DNA of 64,000 nucleotides from Pseudopedobacter saltans DSM 12145 (GCF_000190735.1 NC_015177.1:744001-808000); one strand, 5' to 3'. Numbered from the stretch's first letter, positions 37,847 to 47,094 are shown. The notes: a model not told the origin generated them from the letters alone. Translations and numbers: made by a program.

Positions 37847-37887
37847 AAAAGAAGCCGTCCTAATATTTTTTGAGACGGCTTTTTTTA
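37846..37887 (+). terminator. Terminator of gltA
   Basis: An A-run and AGCCGTC (37853-37859), a 14-base loop, GACGGCT (37874-37880) and six further T. It begins at the gltA stop codon. Confidence 0.85.
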
Positions 37888-38002
37888 TTTTCCAATATAT
37901 CCAACTTTCAAATTCAATAAATAATTTATTTGTAGCATCTATTCTAGTATTAATGAGGGGGTATGATATGCTATAATTTAAGTTGGTTTTTAGCGTTTCT
38001 TT

Positions 38003-38560
38003 TTATTTTGTATAACGAAGCATAATAGCTCCCGATTTAAATACTCTAGATTCTATAAGCTTCAATTGTAACCTTTCGGGTAAATCAGCTCTATCCCAAA
38101 GTCTTCTTCCTTTTCCTACAATTAAAGGTTGAACTACAAAGTGATATTCATCGATCAGGTCGAGTTCTATAATTTGCGAAGTAAGATCCACACCACCTAG
38201 TAAAATATTTTTCCCTTCTCCCTGTTTCAATTTGAGTATTTCTTCCCTAAGATTTGTATTAACTACTGTCGTTTTCGAATGATCTATTTTTTCTAAAGAG
38301 CGTGAAAAAACAACGATTTTACTAACGGCATCAAATGCCCGGGCAAAATCATTGATAGCATTTGTCTGTCCTGAATGATTTTTTGCCATATCGGGCCAAA
38401 AAGGAACCATCAACTCATAAGTCTTGCGACCATAAATAAGTACATCGACTTGTCGCAAGAGATCCGCGAAATATTCATGTATTTCATCATCAGCCATTCC
38501 TTTCGTGTGATCACAACAGCCATCTAGAGTCACGTTAATCGCAAAGATTATTTTTTTCAT
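38003..38560 (-). CDS. Dihydrofolate reductase-like (RibD C-terminal domain) protein
   Basis: 185 residues, the YyaP/YwjB group of RibD C-terminal/DHFR-like proteins. The start IFAINVTLDGCCDHTKGMADDE, the VDVLIYGRKTYELMVPFWPD helix and the NADPH-site GEGKNILLGGVDLTSQIIELDLIDEYHFVVQPLIVG strand-loop-strand are typical. These stand-alone proteins are presumed NADPH-dependent reductases; no physiological substrate is known. Single gene, with the gltA terminator region in front of its 3' end and endonuclease V behind. Confidence 0.88.
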   Translation of the reverse strand: MKKIIFAINVTLDGCCDHTKGMADDEIHEYFADLLRQVDVLIYGRKTYELMVPFWPDMAKNHSGQTNAINDFARAFDAVSKIVVFSRSLEKIDHSKTTVVNTNLREEILKLKQGEGKNILLGGVDLTSQIIELDLIDEYHFVVQPLIVGKGRRLWDRADLPERLQLKLIESRVFKSGAIMLRYTK

Positions 38561-38686
38561 TTGATGGAATTTAGATTTAATTTTCTAAAAATAATGAATA
38601 TGTCTTCAAATTTTTATGCGATACCTTCTTGTTTTAAACCCGATATATTTGAAATTCTTTTAAAAAAATGGAAAAAGGAATCTTAT

Positions 38687-39385
38687 TTAAAACAAAGTTT
38701 GTGTGTTATCTTGCTTACTGTTTTTGATGCGAATGTCATTTACCAGTAAATGAGCCAATCTTGTAGGTTCGGGTATTCTATAGGATTTTATGCAATTTTT
38801 GATAATTTCTATTGCTTCCTGATTTGTTAACAGATTTCCTGGAGAAATGAAAAGTGGTTTGCAATTGATTTTTGATCGCAGAACGGTACCAATGCGTTCG
38901 GTTTTGTCCATCAATTCACTTTCAGCAAATTTTTGATTGGCGGGCTCGATAAAAGTGCCAAACAATCTGCTTTTTCCGCATCCTATAGTAGAAGTATTGG
39001 TTAAAACGCCAAAGTGGCTGGCTATTCCAGTCCGCCTTCTGTGTGCAATACCCTGGCCATCTAAAACCATAACATCTGGTTTGTTTTTCAATTTTTCATA
39101 GACCTCTAATAAAGTTGGAACCTCTCTAAAAGCCAATAATCCAGAGATATAAGGGAAATTACTTTTTCCAATAACTGTAGCCTGTTCTATTATTTTTAAA
39201 TCGGGATAACTTAAAATAACAATTCCGGCATAAACAGTGTCTTCATATTTATTGAAGGAAATATCTGCACCGCCGATTGTATTGATTTGTTTGGTTAATG
39301 GCTTTAATTCAATTTGATGTCTTAGTATATTCTGATAAGCGATAGCTTCAAACGGACTTAGTTTATCGTAATTAGTTACATTCAT
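38687..39385 (-). CDS. nfi: Endonuclease V
   Basis: 232 residues. It nicks DNA (or cleaves RNA) one base 3' of deoxyinosine, repairing deaminated adenine. Family motifs are intact: IGGADISF with the first catalytic Asp (about residue 41), the wedge FPYISGLLAFREVP with the Glu metal ligand, the DGQGIAHRRRTGIASHFGV motif with the second Asp (about residue 109), and the TNQEAIEIIKNCI and PTRLAHLLVNDIR C-terminal helices. Single-gene unit. Confidence 0.94.
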   Translation of the reverse strand: MNVTNYDKLSPFEAIAYQNILRHQIELKPLTKQINTIGGADISFNKYEDTVYAGIVILSYPDLKIIEQATVIGKSNFPYISGLLAFREVPTLLEVYEKLKNKPDVMVLDGQGIAHRRRTGIASHFGVLTNTSTIGCGKSRLFGTFIEPANQKFAESELMDKTERIGTVLRSKINCKPLFISPGNLLTNQEAIEIIKNCIKSYRIPEPTRLAHLLVNDIRIKNSKQDNTQTLF

Positions 39386-39555
39386 GATAATTTACTAACA
39401 ATAACAGAACCGATTTCTTAATTTAACTTTATTAAGTGTTTTTGATGATAGAAATTATCTGAGTTTCTGGTTCCAATTCATCATTTTATATTCTTTTTAT
39501 CCCTTGTTTTGGCTCGGAATATGCGGGCGATTTAATGTCTACTAAAATTATTACT

Positions 39556-39807
39556 ATGAAAAAGTTTGGATTAATTGCTGGTGTAGCATGTATTGTTATG
39601 TCGGCATATGCAGTCGTTGAAAATGCACCTATTAAAAAGAATGAGGATTTTTATTTGGCAATGAAACAGGATACTATCAAAATACCAGATACGATTAAGA
39701 AGCCTAAAGTTCCTTTGCCAACACAACCAGATCCATTACCGATTCCTATCCCAGATCCGGAAAACCCTAATCCGAAACCTGATACAGTTTCCCTTCCGAC
39801 TAAATAG
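39556..39807 (+). CDS. Small proline-rich secreted protein
   Basis: 83 residues from the ATG at 39556, which directly begins a signal peptide (MKKFGLIAGVACIVMSAYAV); the in-frame start seven codons earlier would place polar residues before it. The mature part ends in a proline-rich tail with repeated PxP and DP units (PLPIPIPDPENPNPKPD), likely an extended rod or linker. I do not recognise a family. It stands alone, with a possible terminator 20 bases downstream. It could be a periplasmic or cell-surface spacer peptide; this is a guess from composition only. Confidence 0.6.
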   Translation: MKKFGLIAGVACIVMSAYAVVENAPIKKNEDFYLAMKQDTIKIPDTIKKPKVPLPTQPDPLPIPIPDPENPNPKPDTVSLPTK

Positions 39808-39825
39808 ATGGAGTATTTATTCCTT

Positions 39826-39876
39826 AAAGCAGTTGACGGATAGCGAAATAAGCTAATTGTTTGTTAACTGCTTTTA
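39826..39876 (+). terminator. Possible terminator of the proline-rich gene
   Basis: AAAGCAGTT (39826-39834) pairs with AACTGCTTT (39866-39874), and the loop holds a further TAGC/GCTA pairing (39841-39855). The T tract is short. The rest of the 207-base gap to the SDR gene is AT-rich with nothing else recognised. Confidence 0.4.
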
Positions 39877-40014
39877 GTATGATAAATGTGGTAATAAAAA
39901 ATATCTTATTATTTATGATCGGTTGGCTTTTAGTTTGTAATAAAAAAATGTTATTTGCTTAATAAATGAAAATATGGTTGTATTCTAATAAATAAAAGGA
40001 GGACCAAAGTTATC

Positions 40015-40791
40015 ATGTCATTGTATGCTTTAATAACAGGAGCAAGCGGAGGAATCGGACGAGCCATTGCTTACAAACTAGCTTCGCATAAAATAAACCT
40101 GATTTTGGTTTCCCGGTCGGAGCAAAAACTCAATGAAGTGGCATCGGATATAAGTGCTAAGTTTGATGTTGATGCTTTATATCTATCTTTAGATTTATCA
40201 TATCCGGACTCGAATACCATATTGTTAAACTTTCTAAATGAAAAAAATATTGGGATTAATATATTAGTTAATAATGCCGGTTACGGTTTAAGTGGACCTT
40301 TATTAAATACCGGGCTAAGCGACTGGATTAATATGTTAAGCCTGAACATGATATCTTTAACAAGTCTGACTTATACTTTTCTTCCAATACTAAAATCTCA
40401 ACAAAAGGGTTATATTTTAAATATTGCAAGTATTGCTGCTTATCAGTCAATTCCTTTTCTTTCATTGTATGCTGCTAGTAAATCATTTGTTTTATCTTTC
40501 AGCAGAGGATTGGCGAAAGAATTGGAAGGTAGTGGTGTTTCAGTAACTTGTGTTTCTCCCGGACCAACAGACACGGAGTTTATCGTAAGAGCGAGAGTTG
40601 GAAGAACCGGACAACATACTGCAAAAAGGGTAAACATGACACCGGAGGAAGTTGCATCTATTGCTGTAAAAGCAATGTTTAGCGAAAGAAAAGAGATTGT
40701 ACCAGGATTGATTAATAAAATGGGTGTATTTTTATCCTGGCTTTTGCCTAAGTCTTTAGTGGAAAGCGTTTCTGCTAAAATATATCAATAA
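40015..40791 (+). CDS. Short-chain dehydrogenase/reductase
   Basis: 258 residues, classical SDR, closest in pattern to the DltE/YqjQ-like group. NAD(P) motif ITGASGGIGRAIA (about residues 7-19), the structural VNNAGYG (about residues 87-93), catalytic Ser in NIASIAAYQ and the YAASK tetrad (Tyr about 156, Lys about 160), then PGPTDTEF. Substrate unknown. A hydroxyacid dehydrogenase gene starts 14 bases after its stop, so the two are probably co-transcribed. Confidence 0.88.
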   Translation: MSLYALITGASGGIGRAIAYKLASHKINLILVSRSEQKLNEVASDISAKFDVDALYLSLDLSYPDSNTILLNFLNEKNIGINILVNNAGYGLSGPLLNTGLSDWINMLSLNMISLTSLTYTFLPILKSQQKGYILNIASIAAYQSIPFLSLYAASKSFVLSFSRGLAKELEGSGVSVTCVSPGPTDTEFIVRARVGRTGQHTAKRVNMTPEEVASIAVKAMFSERKEIVPGLINKMGVFLSWLLPKSLVESVSAKIYQ

Positions 40792-40805
40792 CTAAATTAT
40801 AGTTT

Positions 40806-41795
40806 ATGTCAGAAAAATTAGTTTTTATTACGAGCAGAATTCCCCAAATAGGTTTAGAGTTATTAGATAAGGCAGGGATTTTTTATAGACAATGGCCTCA
40901 CGAAAGAAAAATTACCAAGGAAGAACTGATTGAAAATGTAAAGGAATGCAATATATTGTTGAATATAGGTTCTAATCAGTTAGATGAGGCTTTTTTTAAA
41001 GCTTGCCCAAAATTAGAATTGGTTTCTCTTTTGAGTGTTGGTTATGACCATGTAAATATAGGGGCTGCAAATCAGTATCGTGTACCCGTTACCAATACTC
41101 CGGGCGTATTAAGTAAGGCTACTGCCGATACAGCATTTTTATTGATGTTGGCTTCGTCGAGAAAGGCACTGTTTCAGTACAAAAAGATATTAGACGGGAA
41201 ATGGCAGAAAAATGTTCCGACAGATATTCTTGGTATTGAATTGCATGACAGAACATTAGGTGTTTTTGGGTTGGGAAGGATAGGATTAGAAATGGCAAAG
41301 CTTTGCAAAGGAGCTTACAATATGGATATAATTTACCACAACCGAAACAGAAATGCTGAAGCTGAAGAAATATTAGGAGCAAAATGGGTGAATTTCGAGG
41401 ATTTACTAAAGCAAAGTGATGTGTTAAGTGTTCATTCTCAGTTAAGTAAAGAGACGGAAGGACTATTTAATTATGATGTTTTTTCTAAAATGAAGAAAAC
41501 ATCAATTTTTATTAACACATCAAGAGGCGCGGTGCATAATGAAGAAGACCTCATTAGAGCTCTTCAGGACGGAAAAATTTGGGGTGCGGGTTTAGACGTA
41601 ACTAATCCAGAGCCTATGACAGCGGATAGCCCTTTGTTAACGATGCCAACGGTTGCAATACTTCCGCATATCGGATCGGCAACGGTAGAGACAAGAGATG
41701 AAATGGCAAGATTGGCTGTTCAAAATATAATAGCAAAAATCAATAACGAATTTTTATTAACATGTATTAATCCTGAAGTTTTGGAGATTACCTAA
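40806..41795 (+). CDS. D-2-hydroxyacid dehydrogenase, glyoxylate/hydroxypyruvate reductase type
   Basis: 329 residues, GyaR/GhrB-like. It reduces glyoxylate or hydroxypyruvate with NAD(P)H. The Rossmann motif is GVFGLGRIGLEMAKLCKGA (about residues 156-174), the substrate-binding loop LLSVGYDHVNI, the catalytic Arg in TSRGAVHNEEDL, the Glu in NPEP and the active-site His in LPHIGSATVETRDEM (about residue 287) are all present. Substrate choice cannot be fixed from sequence. Downstream lies an 850-base stretch without genes. Confidence 0.9.
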   Translation: MSEKLVFITSRIPQIGLELLDKAGIFYRQWPHERKITKEELIENVKECNILLNIGSNQLDEAFFKACPKLELVSLLSVGYDHVNIGAANQYRVPVTNTPGVLSKATADTAFLLMLASSRKALFQYKKILDGKWQKNVPTDILGIELHDRTLGVFGLGRIGLEMAKLCKGAYNMDIIYHNRNRNAEAEEILGAKWVNFEDLLKQSDVLSVHSQLSKETEGLFNYDVFSKMKKTSIFINTSRGAVHNEEDLIRALQDGKIWGAGLDVTNPEPMTADSPLLTMPTVAILPHIGSATVETRDEMARLAVQNIIAKINNEFLLTCINPEVLEIT

Positions 41796-42076
41796 TTGGG
41801 AACTGTAGCTAAATTGGTCGGACATAGTGGTATGTGCCTTAGTTCGCAATTATCTTTTAATGTGTCGCTATACTCACTAATTCATTCCAGATTGGAAAAA
41901 GGACGAGATAAGACTTAGTAAATGACATTGATTTTAGCTGAATTGTGCAGGAATAAATCTGTAGAAATAAAAATATTTAGTTGGAAGATTGATGTTTTAT
42001 ATTAGAATAATCGAGTATAATTAATTATTGCGTTTATAAATTAAGAAAAGTATAGGAAATGGAAAGTCTTAAAAAT

Positions 42077-42111
42077 GTTTAAGCTCCAAACGGGGAGAAT
42101 GGAGCCTAAAC
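42077..42111 (+). other. Long hairpin, possible RNA element
   Basis: GTTTA-A-GCTCC (42077-42087) pairs with GGAGC-C-TAAAC (42101-42111), ten pairs around one mismatch, closing a 13-base loop AAACGGGGAGAAT. The surrounding bases are AT-rich, so the GC-rich stem stands out. Confidence 0.35.
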
Positions 42112-42395
42112 TAACCAATTATAAACCTGATTCAAAGATAAGGCGAAACTACCGATCTGCAAAGACTGTTAACATTATTTAACAAAATGATAATGATTTT
42201 TTAATGAATGGTGGTTTTATGAGTTTCTGTATGATAAAAAAAGAGTTTTACAAGTTGGCACAGCTAATGTGATTCTCACTTTTTTGAAATATATAACTTC
42301 CATTTTTAACCAGCTTCTTAAAGTTTAAAATTAGCTATTATTGGATTTCGAAATTAGCTGTTGACTTCTCCGGATTTGTTATATAGGGTAAATTT

Positions 42396-42428
42396 AAATG
42401 TTCATTTCAAGGAAAATGAACATTTTTT
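42396..42428 (+). terminator. Terminator-like hairpin in gene-free stretch
   Basis: AAATGTTCATTT (42396-42407), loop CAAGGA, AAATGAACATTT (42414-42425), a perfect 12-pair stem followed directly by TTT. It is well placed to end a + strand transcript, yet no + gene precedes it within 600 bases. Confidence 0.6.
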
Positions 42429-42590
42429 CATCAATTGCTGAGGTTACATTATTGGGGCACCGTTTTCTCTTAATATATTCGTTTATTTCAATCTTGTATT
42501 TTGTTGAATTTGGTTCTGAGTCAATGTCAGATTTTGATTATGAACAACTATATTTTGTCGAAAGAAATGTTTCAGGATTATGGAAAATAA

Positions 42591-42635
42591 AAAAGACTAA
42601 GGAATTACAGCTAATTTGTAATTCCTTAGTCTTTT
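42591..42635 (-). terminator. Terminator of the aromatic operon
   Basis: A 19-pair perfect stem: AAAAGACTAAGGAATTACA (42591-42609) and its complement at 42617-42635, with a seven-base loop. It begins 14 bases after the aroC stop codon and carries T runs in the minus-strand reading direction. Confidence 0.9.
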
Positions 42636-42648
42636 TTATTTATAAGAT

Positions 42649-43737
42649 TTACCGATATACCTTATTTCTCAAATAATGATCCAGCACTACTAAAGCTGCC
42701 ATAGCTTCAACAATAGCGACCGCTCTGGGAACTACACAAGGATCGTGGCGACCTTTACCTTTGATTTCATCAATCTGGCCATCTTTATTGATGGTTTGCT
42801 GGTTGGTCATAATAGTTGCTACCGGTTTGAATGCTACCCTGAAATTGATGTCCATTCCGTTAGAGATACCGCCTTGTATACCTCCTGAGAAATTTGTTCT
42901 GGTAATTACTTTTCCATCGGTATCCACATCGAAGATGTCATTATGTTCTGAACCTCGCATGGTGGAACCATCGAAACCTGAACCATAATCAAAACCATGA
43001 ACAGCATTGATGCTTAGCATAGCTTTGCCCAGGTCGGCGTGTAATTTATCAAACACAGGCTCGCCTAATCCAACCGGACAGTTTTTGACAGTACAGGAAA
43101 CTTTGCCACCTATAGTGTCGCCAGCTTTTCTTACCGAATCAATTAATGCAATCATTTCGTTTGCAGTAGCCGGATCGGCACATCTTGCGATATTACTTTC
43201 CCTTAAAGCTTCAAATTCTGAAACCGAAGAAATGTCAACATGGGGAGCATCTATTGTCCCAACTGAAGAAACGTGAGCTGCTATTTCGATGCCTACCTGT
43301 TTCAATGCCAATTTCGCAATTGCTCCGGCGGCAACGCGGGCGGCGGTTTCCCTTGCAGAAGAGCGACCACCACCACGGTGGTCCCTTATGCCATATTTTT
43401 GATGGTAGACATAATCGGCATGTGAAGGCCTGAAAACGTCTTTATTGTGATCGTAATCTTTGGATTTCTGATCTTCGTTAGGAATGATGATTGCGATAGG
43501 AGTACCTGTGGTTTTTCCTTCAAAAACACCAGATAAAATCTGACAAGTGTCGGATTCTTTTCTTTGTGTAGTGATTTTAGATTGACCAGGTTTACGCTTA
43601 TCCAGTTCGTTCTGGATAAATTCTTCATCAACAGTAACATTTGGCGGACATCCATCAATGATAACCCCAATAGCTTTACCATGAGACTCTCCAAAAGTCG
43701 TAATTCTAAAAATCTCTCCGAATGAATTTCCTGCCAT
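42649..43737 (-). CDS. aroC: Chorismate synthase
   Basis: 362 residues. It forms chorismate from EPSP using reduced FMN, the last shared step of aromatic synthesis. The start [15 protein letters not shown], the FMN-binding [21 protein letters not shown] (about residues 119-139), [20 protein letters not shown] and the C-terminal [25 protein letters not shown] are diagnostic. It is the last gene of the minus-strand pheA, DAHP synthase, aroA, aroC operon and lies 72 bases after aroA, with a repeat-rich spacer between. Confidence 0.97.
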   Translation of the reverse strand: MAGNSFGEIFRITTFGESHGKAIGVIIDGCPPNVTVDEEFIQNELDKRKPGQSKITTQRKESDTCQILSGVFEGKTTGTPIAIIIPNEDQKSKDYDHNKDVFRPSHADYVYHQKYGIRDHRGGGRSSARETAARVAAGAIAKLALKQVGIEIAAHVSSVGTIDAPHVDISSVSEFEALRESNIARCADPATANEMIALIDSVRKAGDTIGGKVSCTVKNCPVGLGEPVFDKLHADLGKAMLSINAVHGFDYGSGFDGSTMRGSEHNDIFDVDTDGKVITRTNFSGGIQGGISNGMDINFRVAFKPVATIMTNQQTINKDGQIDEIKGKGRHDPCVVPRAVAIVEAMAALVVLDHYLRNKVYR

Positions 43738-43743
43738 TTTTTT

Positions 43744-43820
43744 TTAGTATCTAGTAGTTAGTACTTAGTATCTAGTCTTTAGGAGCGTTAAGCTTTCAGC
43801 CTTCGGCTTTTAGCTTAACG
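43744..43820. repeat. Micro-repeats and nested hairpin between aroA and aroC
   Basis: TTAGTATCTAGT is present twice (43744-43755 and 43765-43776). Next to it CGTTAAGCT (43786-43794) pairs with AGCTTAACG (43812-43820), and inside it AGCC-TTC-GGCT (43798-43808) makes a second stem. The outer 3' arm overlaps the last codons of aroA. Such TAGTA-type runs recur in the 46155-46245 spacer and look like dispersed intergenic repeats. Confidence 0.5.
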
Positions 43821-45048
43821 TGAATCCTATTTTTCTAACATCTTCCCAATAGTGAGGATAAGACTTATCTACCACTCTTTCTTCTTCAATTTCAACTTCT
43901 TTTACAAATAATGCCAACGGAGCAAATGCCATAGCCATTCTGTGATCCTCATAAGTGTTGATGAAGATTTTCTCAGGGAAATGTAAACCGCTACAATCTA
44001 AGGTGTAATTTAAATCCTTTTCAATAAGCTTTACTCCAATTTTAGCTAATTGTTCTTGTAAGGCTTTTATACGGTCTGTCTCTTTAATTTTTAAAGTTTC
44101 CAGTCCTGTAAAGGTAGCTTCGTGACCTAAAGCCGCACTAACAACAATAACAGTTTGTGCCAGATCCGGACAGTTTTTAAGATCAAAAAATTTACTATCA
44201 AGCGGTGTACTTACTTTTTCTAAAATCAATCCTGTTTCGTTAAAAGTTGTTTTAACACCGAAATGCGACATAATTTCTACGATAGCACTGTCGCCTTGTA
44301 AGCTATTTTGTCTTAAATAAGGAAGTGTAATCGTAGCAGAATCTGCCAATGCTGCAAAAGCATACCAATATGAAGCAGCGCTCCAATCTGGCTCTACAAT
44401 TAACTTGCTTTCATTAAACTCCTGATGTGGAATAGCAATTTTATTATCGTTCCAGGTATATTTAATACCACATTGTTCCAGAAAGCCCAAAGTCATTTCC
44501 ACATAAGGGCGAGAAGTCAGTTCTCCTTCAATTTCCAAAGTCAAACCTTTCGGAAGGAAAGATGCAATTAGTAGTAAAGATGTAATGTATTGAGATGAAA
44601 TATCTCCTTTGATTTTTACAGCTTCGCTCTTTTGAATGAATTGGGAAGGAATCTGAAGAGGAGGAAAGCCCTCGTTTTCGATGTATACTATTTCTCCGCC
44701 AATATGTCTTAAAGCGTCTACTAGTATACCTATTGGACGCTGTTTCATGCGTTCTGTTCCAGTTAAGACGGTATTAATGCCTTTTACTGTAAGGTAAGAT
44801 GCTAGAAAACGCATAGCAGTACCCGCTGGACCCACATTTGCTTCTGCAATATTTCCAGCAGCTGCATTTTTCAGAATATTATCCAGAGTTACCGTGTCGG
44901 CAGCAGAAGAAAGGTTCTCTATCTGAACCTTTCCTTTGCTTAATGCCTGTATGATTAAAGCTCTGTTGCTTTCGCTTTTAGAGCCTGTCAGTTCTATGGT
45001 CTGATTGATATTCTTATTGCTATTGCTGATGAGAATATTCTTTCCCAT
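43810..45048 (-). CDS. aroA: EPSP synthase
   Basis: 412 residues, slightly shorter than the usual 427. It joins shikimate-3-phosphate and phosphoenolpyruvate. Substrate-binding GSKSESNRALIIQAL (about residues 23-37), the PEP loop VGPAGTAMRFLASYL (about residues 82-96), RPIGILVDAL, the catalytic Asp in LKNCPDLAQTVIV and the Glu in KIKETDRIKAL, and EDHRMAMAFAPLAL near the end are all present. The GPAGTAMRF loop (with Ala in place of the second Gly of GNAGT) is common in this phylum. Its start codon overlaps the stop codon of the DAHP synthase gene by one base. Confidence 0.96.
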   Translation of the reverse strand: MGKNILISNSNKNINQTIELTGSKSESNRALIIQALSKGKVQIENLSSAADTVTLDNILKNAAAGNIAEANVGPAGTAMRFLASYLTVKGINTVLTGTERMKQRPIGILVDALRHIGGEIVYIENEGFPPLQIPSQFIQKSEAVKIKGDISSQYITSLLLIASFLPKGLTLEIEGELTSRPYVEMTLGFLEQCGIKYTWNDNKIAIPHQEFNESKLIVEPDWSAASYWYAFAALADSATITLPYLRQNSLQGDSAIVEIMSHFGVKTTFNETGLILEKVSTPLDSKFFDLKNCPDLAQTVIVVSAALGHEATFTGLETLKIKETDRIKALQEQLAKIGVKLIEKDLNYTLDCSGLHFPEKIFINTYEDHRMAMAFAPLALFVKEVEIEEERVVDKSYPHYWEDVRKIGFTLS

Positions 45049-46154
45049 TAGTTTACCTCACTTTTTGAAGCGTTCATGATTTCCGTTTGTTTACGGATTG
45101 ACTCACTATGAATTAATTCTAAGAATTTTTCTACGAAGTCTTTGTCTAATTTTAGAGCATTAGCCAAAGTCATTCTTTTCTCTAAAATTTCTTCCCAACG
45201 GTTTACTTGTAAAATGGTAACATCATTATCTCTTTTGTATTCACCAATTTTTTGAACCAATGCCATTCTCTCGCCAATTTTTTGAAGAATTAAATCGTCA
45301 ACTCTGTCGATAGAGTTCCTTAAATTGTTTAGCTTATTAGTGAATTCAGAATTATCAGAATCGCTGTGTCTTAAAGTTAAGTTGTCGATAATTTCAGCCA
45401 ATTTAGCCGGAGTAACCTGTTGTTTAGCGTCTGTCCATGCTACAGAAGGATCTCTATGTGCCTCAATCATTAGACCTTGCATATCCAGATCAATAGCCGT
45501 CTGAGCGATATGAGGAATTAATTCTCTGGCACCACAAATGTGAGAAGGATCGTTGAAAATTGGCAATTCAGGAGCTAACGTTTTCAATTGTATAGCTAAA
45601 TCCCACATAGGTTCGTTTCTGTAAGCAGATTTTTCGAAAGAAGAGAAACCTCTATGAATAGCAGCCAATTTAGTGATACCTGCTCTGTTTATTCTCTCCA
45701 AAGCACCAATCCACAAAGAAAGATCAGGGTTAATAGGGTTTTTTACTAATACCGGAACATCAACACCTTGTAATGCATCAGCAATATCCTGAACCGTAAA
45801 AGGATTTACAGTAGAACGGGCACCGATCCAAAGAATATCAACACCAGCAGCTAAAGCTTCTTCTACGTGTTTTGCAGTAGCAACTTCAACAGCTGTAGGT
45901 AAACCTGTTTCTTTTTTTGCTTTGTCTAACCAGACTAAACCTTCTACACCAATACCTTCAAATTCTCCCGGACGGGTTCGTGGTTTCCAGATACCAGCTC
46001 TTAAGATGTTAACTTTACCAGTTTCTTTTACTAAACGGGCAGTTTCTAATAATTGCTCTTCTGTTTCTGCACTACAAGGTCCAGAGATAATGATAGGCTT
46101 TCCGCCATTATCGAACCAGCTTTCTAGTGGTTGTATATTTAAGTTCAGTTTCAT
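45048..46154 (-). CDS. DAHP synthase fused to chorismate mutase
   Basis: 368 residues with two domains. Residues 1-260 are a type I-beta DAHP synthase: GPCSAETEEQLLETA, LRAGIWKPRTRPGEFEG, ARSTVNPFTVQDIAD, VLVKNPINPDL, and FNDPSHICG with metal and PEP contacts. Residues about 275-360 are an AroQ-type chorismate mutase (LRNSIDRVDDLILQKIGERM, KRDNDVTI, WEEILEKRM). It makes the first intermediate of the pathway and converts chorismate to prephenate, so the operon leads directly to phenylalanine and tyrosine; feedback control of such fusions by prephenate is established. Second gene of the operon. Confidence 0.95.
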   Translation of the reverse strand: MKLNLNIQPLESWFDNGGKPIIISGPCSAETEEQLLETARLVKETGKVNILRAGIWKPRTRPGEFEGIGVEGLVWLDKAKKETGLPTAVEVATAKHVEEALAAGVDILWIGARSTVNPFTVQDIADALQGVDVPVLVKNPINPDLSLWIGALERINRAGITKLAAIHRGFSSFEKSAYRNEPMWDLAIQLKTLAPELPIFNDPSHICGARELIPHIAQTAIDLDMQGLMIEAHRDPSVAWTDAKQQVTPAKLAEIIDNLTLRHSDSDNSEFTNKLNNLRNSIDRVDDLILQKIGERMALVQKIGEYKRDNDVTILQVNRWEEILEKRMTLANALKLDKDFVEKFLELIHSESIRKQTEIMNASKSEVN

Positions 46155-46245
46155 ATCTTACTTTAGTTTGTTAATTGTCTGTTATTAGTTGTTAGTTAGC
46201 GCTTTAGTGTTATGGAAAATTAAATATTCGGCACTAAAAAATTAT

Positions 46246-47076
46246 TTATACTTTATCGTTCTTTCTGTATTCGCCCATAATGTTGAAGTTGTTTGTCAGT
46301 CTCAACAGTTTTCTGATGGCAGAATCATAGTTTCCATTGATTTTCCATTCCATATCAATATAGAAAGTAAACTCATTTCTCTTTCCTATTACAGGCATAG
46401 ATTGGATTTTGCTCATATTGATTTCGTGTTCAACCAAAACATTCAATATTTTTGACAGAATTCCCATCTCGTCTTTAACCTGGAAGGATACAGAAGCCTT
46501 GTTCGGATTTTTAATTTCTTCTTCATGACCAGCTAAAATCAAGAAACGTGTATAATTCTTTTTATTGGTTTCTATTCTTTTCTCTAAGATCTCCAAGCCG
46601 TACATTTCTGCCGCTAACGAATTAGCAATTGCTGCAGTATCTTTCAACTGCTCATCTTTAATTCTTTTCGCACAGGCTGCTGTATCGCTGCTTTCTGTTA
46701 CTTTCAATTGTGGGTAATCATCTAAAAATTCTCCACATTGGCGAATAGCGATAGGATGTGAGGTAACATTTGCAATGTCTTCAAATTTAACTCCCGGCAA
46801 TCCCATCAAGTGTAATTGTATGTGTAAATAAACTTCCCCTATAACGGGGTAGTTGAATTCTTTTAATAAAGAGTAGTTTGGTAATAAACTACCAGCGATA
46901 CTGTTTTCTATTGCCATAACAATGTAGTCCGCTTCACCAGCTTTCACTTTCTGAAAGGTTTCTTTAAAAGAATTACATTCAACAGTTTCGATATCTGTTC
47001 CGAAAAATTTGAATGCAGCCTCTTCATGAAATGAAGCTTTGATACCCTGAATAGCAACTCTTTTTTTAGTTTCCAT
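46246..47076 (-). CDS. pheA: Prephenate dehydratase
   Basis: 276 residues, stand-alone prephenate dehydratase without a mutase domain. It converts prephenate to phenylpyruvate for phenylalanine. The catalytic domain (about residues 1-180) has VAIQGIKASFHEEAAFKFF, MAIENSIAGSLLPNYSLL, VTSHPIAIRQCGEFL, DTAACAKRI and the NYTRFLIL motif with the catalytic Thr. A C-terminal ACT domain (about residues 195-270) binds Phe for feedback; its usual ESRP motif reads IQSMP here. It is the first gene after the aromatic attenuator, 91 bases before the DAHP synthase gene. Confidence 0.95.
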   Translation of the reverse strand: METKKRVAIQGIKASFHEEAAFKFFGTDIETVECNSFKETFQKVKAGEADYIVMAIENSIAGSLLPNYSLLKEFNYPVIGEVYLHIQLHLMGLPGVKFEDIANVTSHPIAIRQCGEFLDDYPQLKVTESSDTAACAKRIKDEQLKDTAAIANSLAAEMYGLEILEKRIETNKKNYTRFLILAGHEEEIKNPNKASVSFQVKDEMGILSKILNVLVEHEINMSKIQSMPVIGKRNEFTFYIDMEWKINGNYDSAIRKLLRLTNNFNIMGEYRKNDKV

Positions 47077-47094
47077 TTTTAAATTCCTCTTAAC

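Larger units (their letters stand above)
41796..42648. other. 850-base non-coding stretch with hairpins
   Basis: No credible coding frame on either strand. It contains a long hairpin at 42077-42111, a terminator-like hairpin at 42396-42428 and the aroC terminator at 42591-42635 (all listed separately), and a small GGACATA/TATGTGCC hairpin near 41819-41838. The terminator at 42396-42428 faces + and lies 600 bases after the last + gene, so either the hydroxyacid dehydrogenase mRNA has a long tail or a separate small RNA is made here. Confidence 0.5.

Noticed and set aside
38561-38749. 62-residue open frame between the DHFR-like gene and nfi
   Set aside because: It overlaps the nfi 3' end antisense, and its composition is low-complexity.
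42398-42676. 92-residue open frame before aroC
   Set aside because: It starts inside one terminator hairpin, crosses another and enters aroC antisense; no family resemblance.
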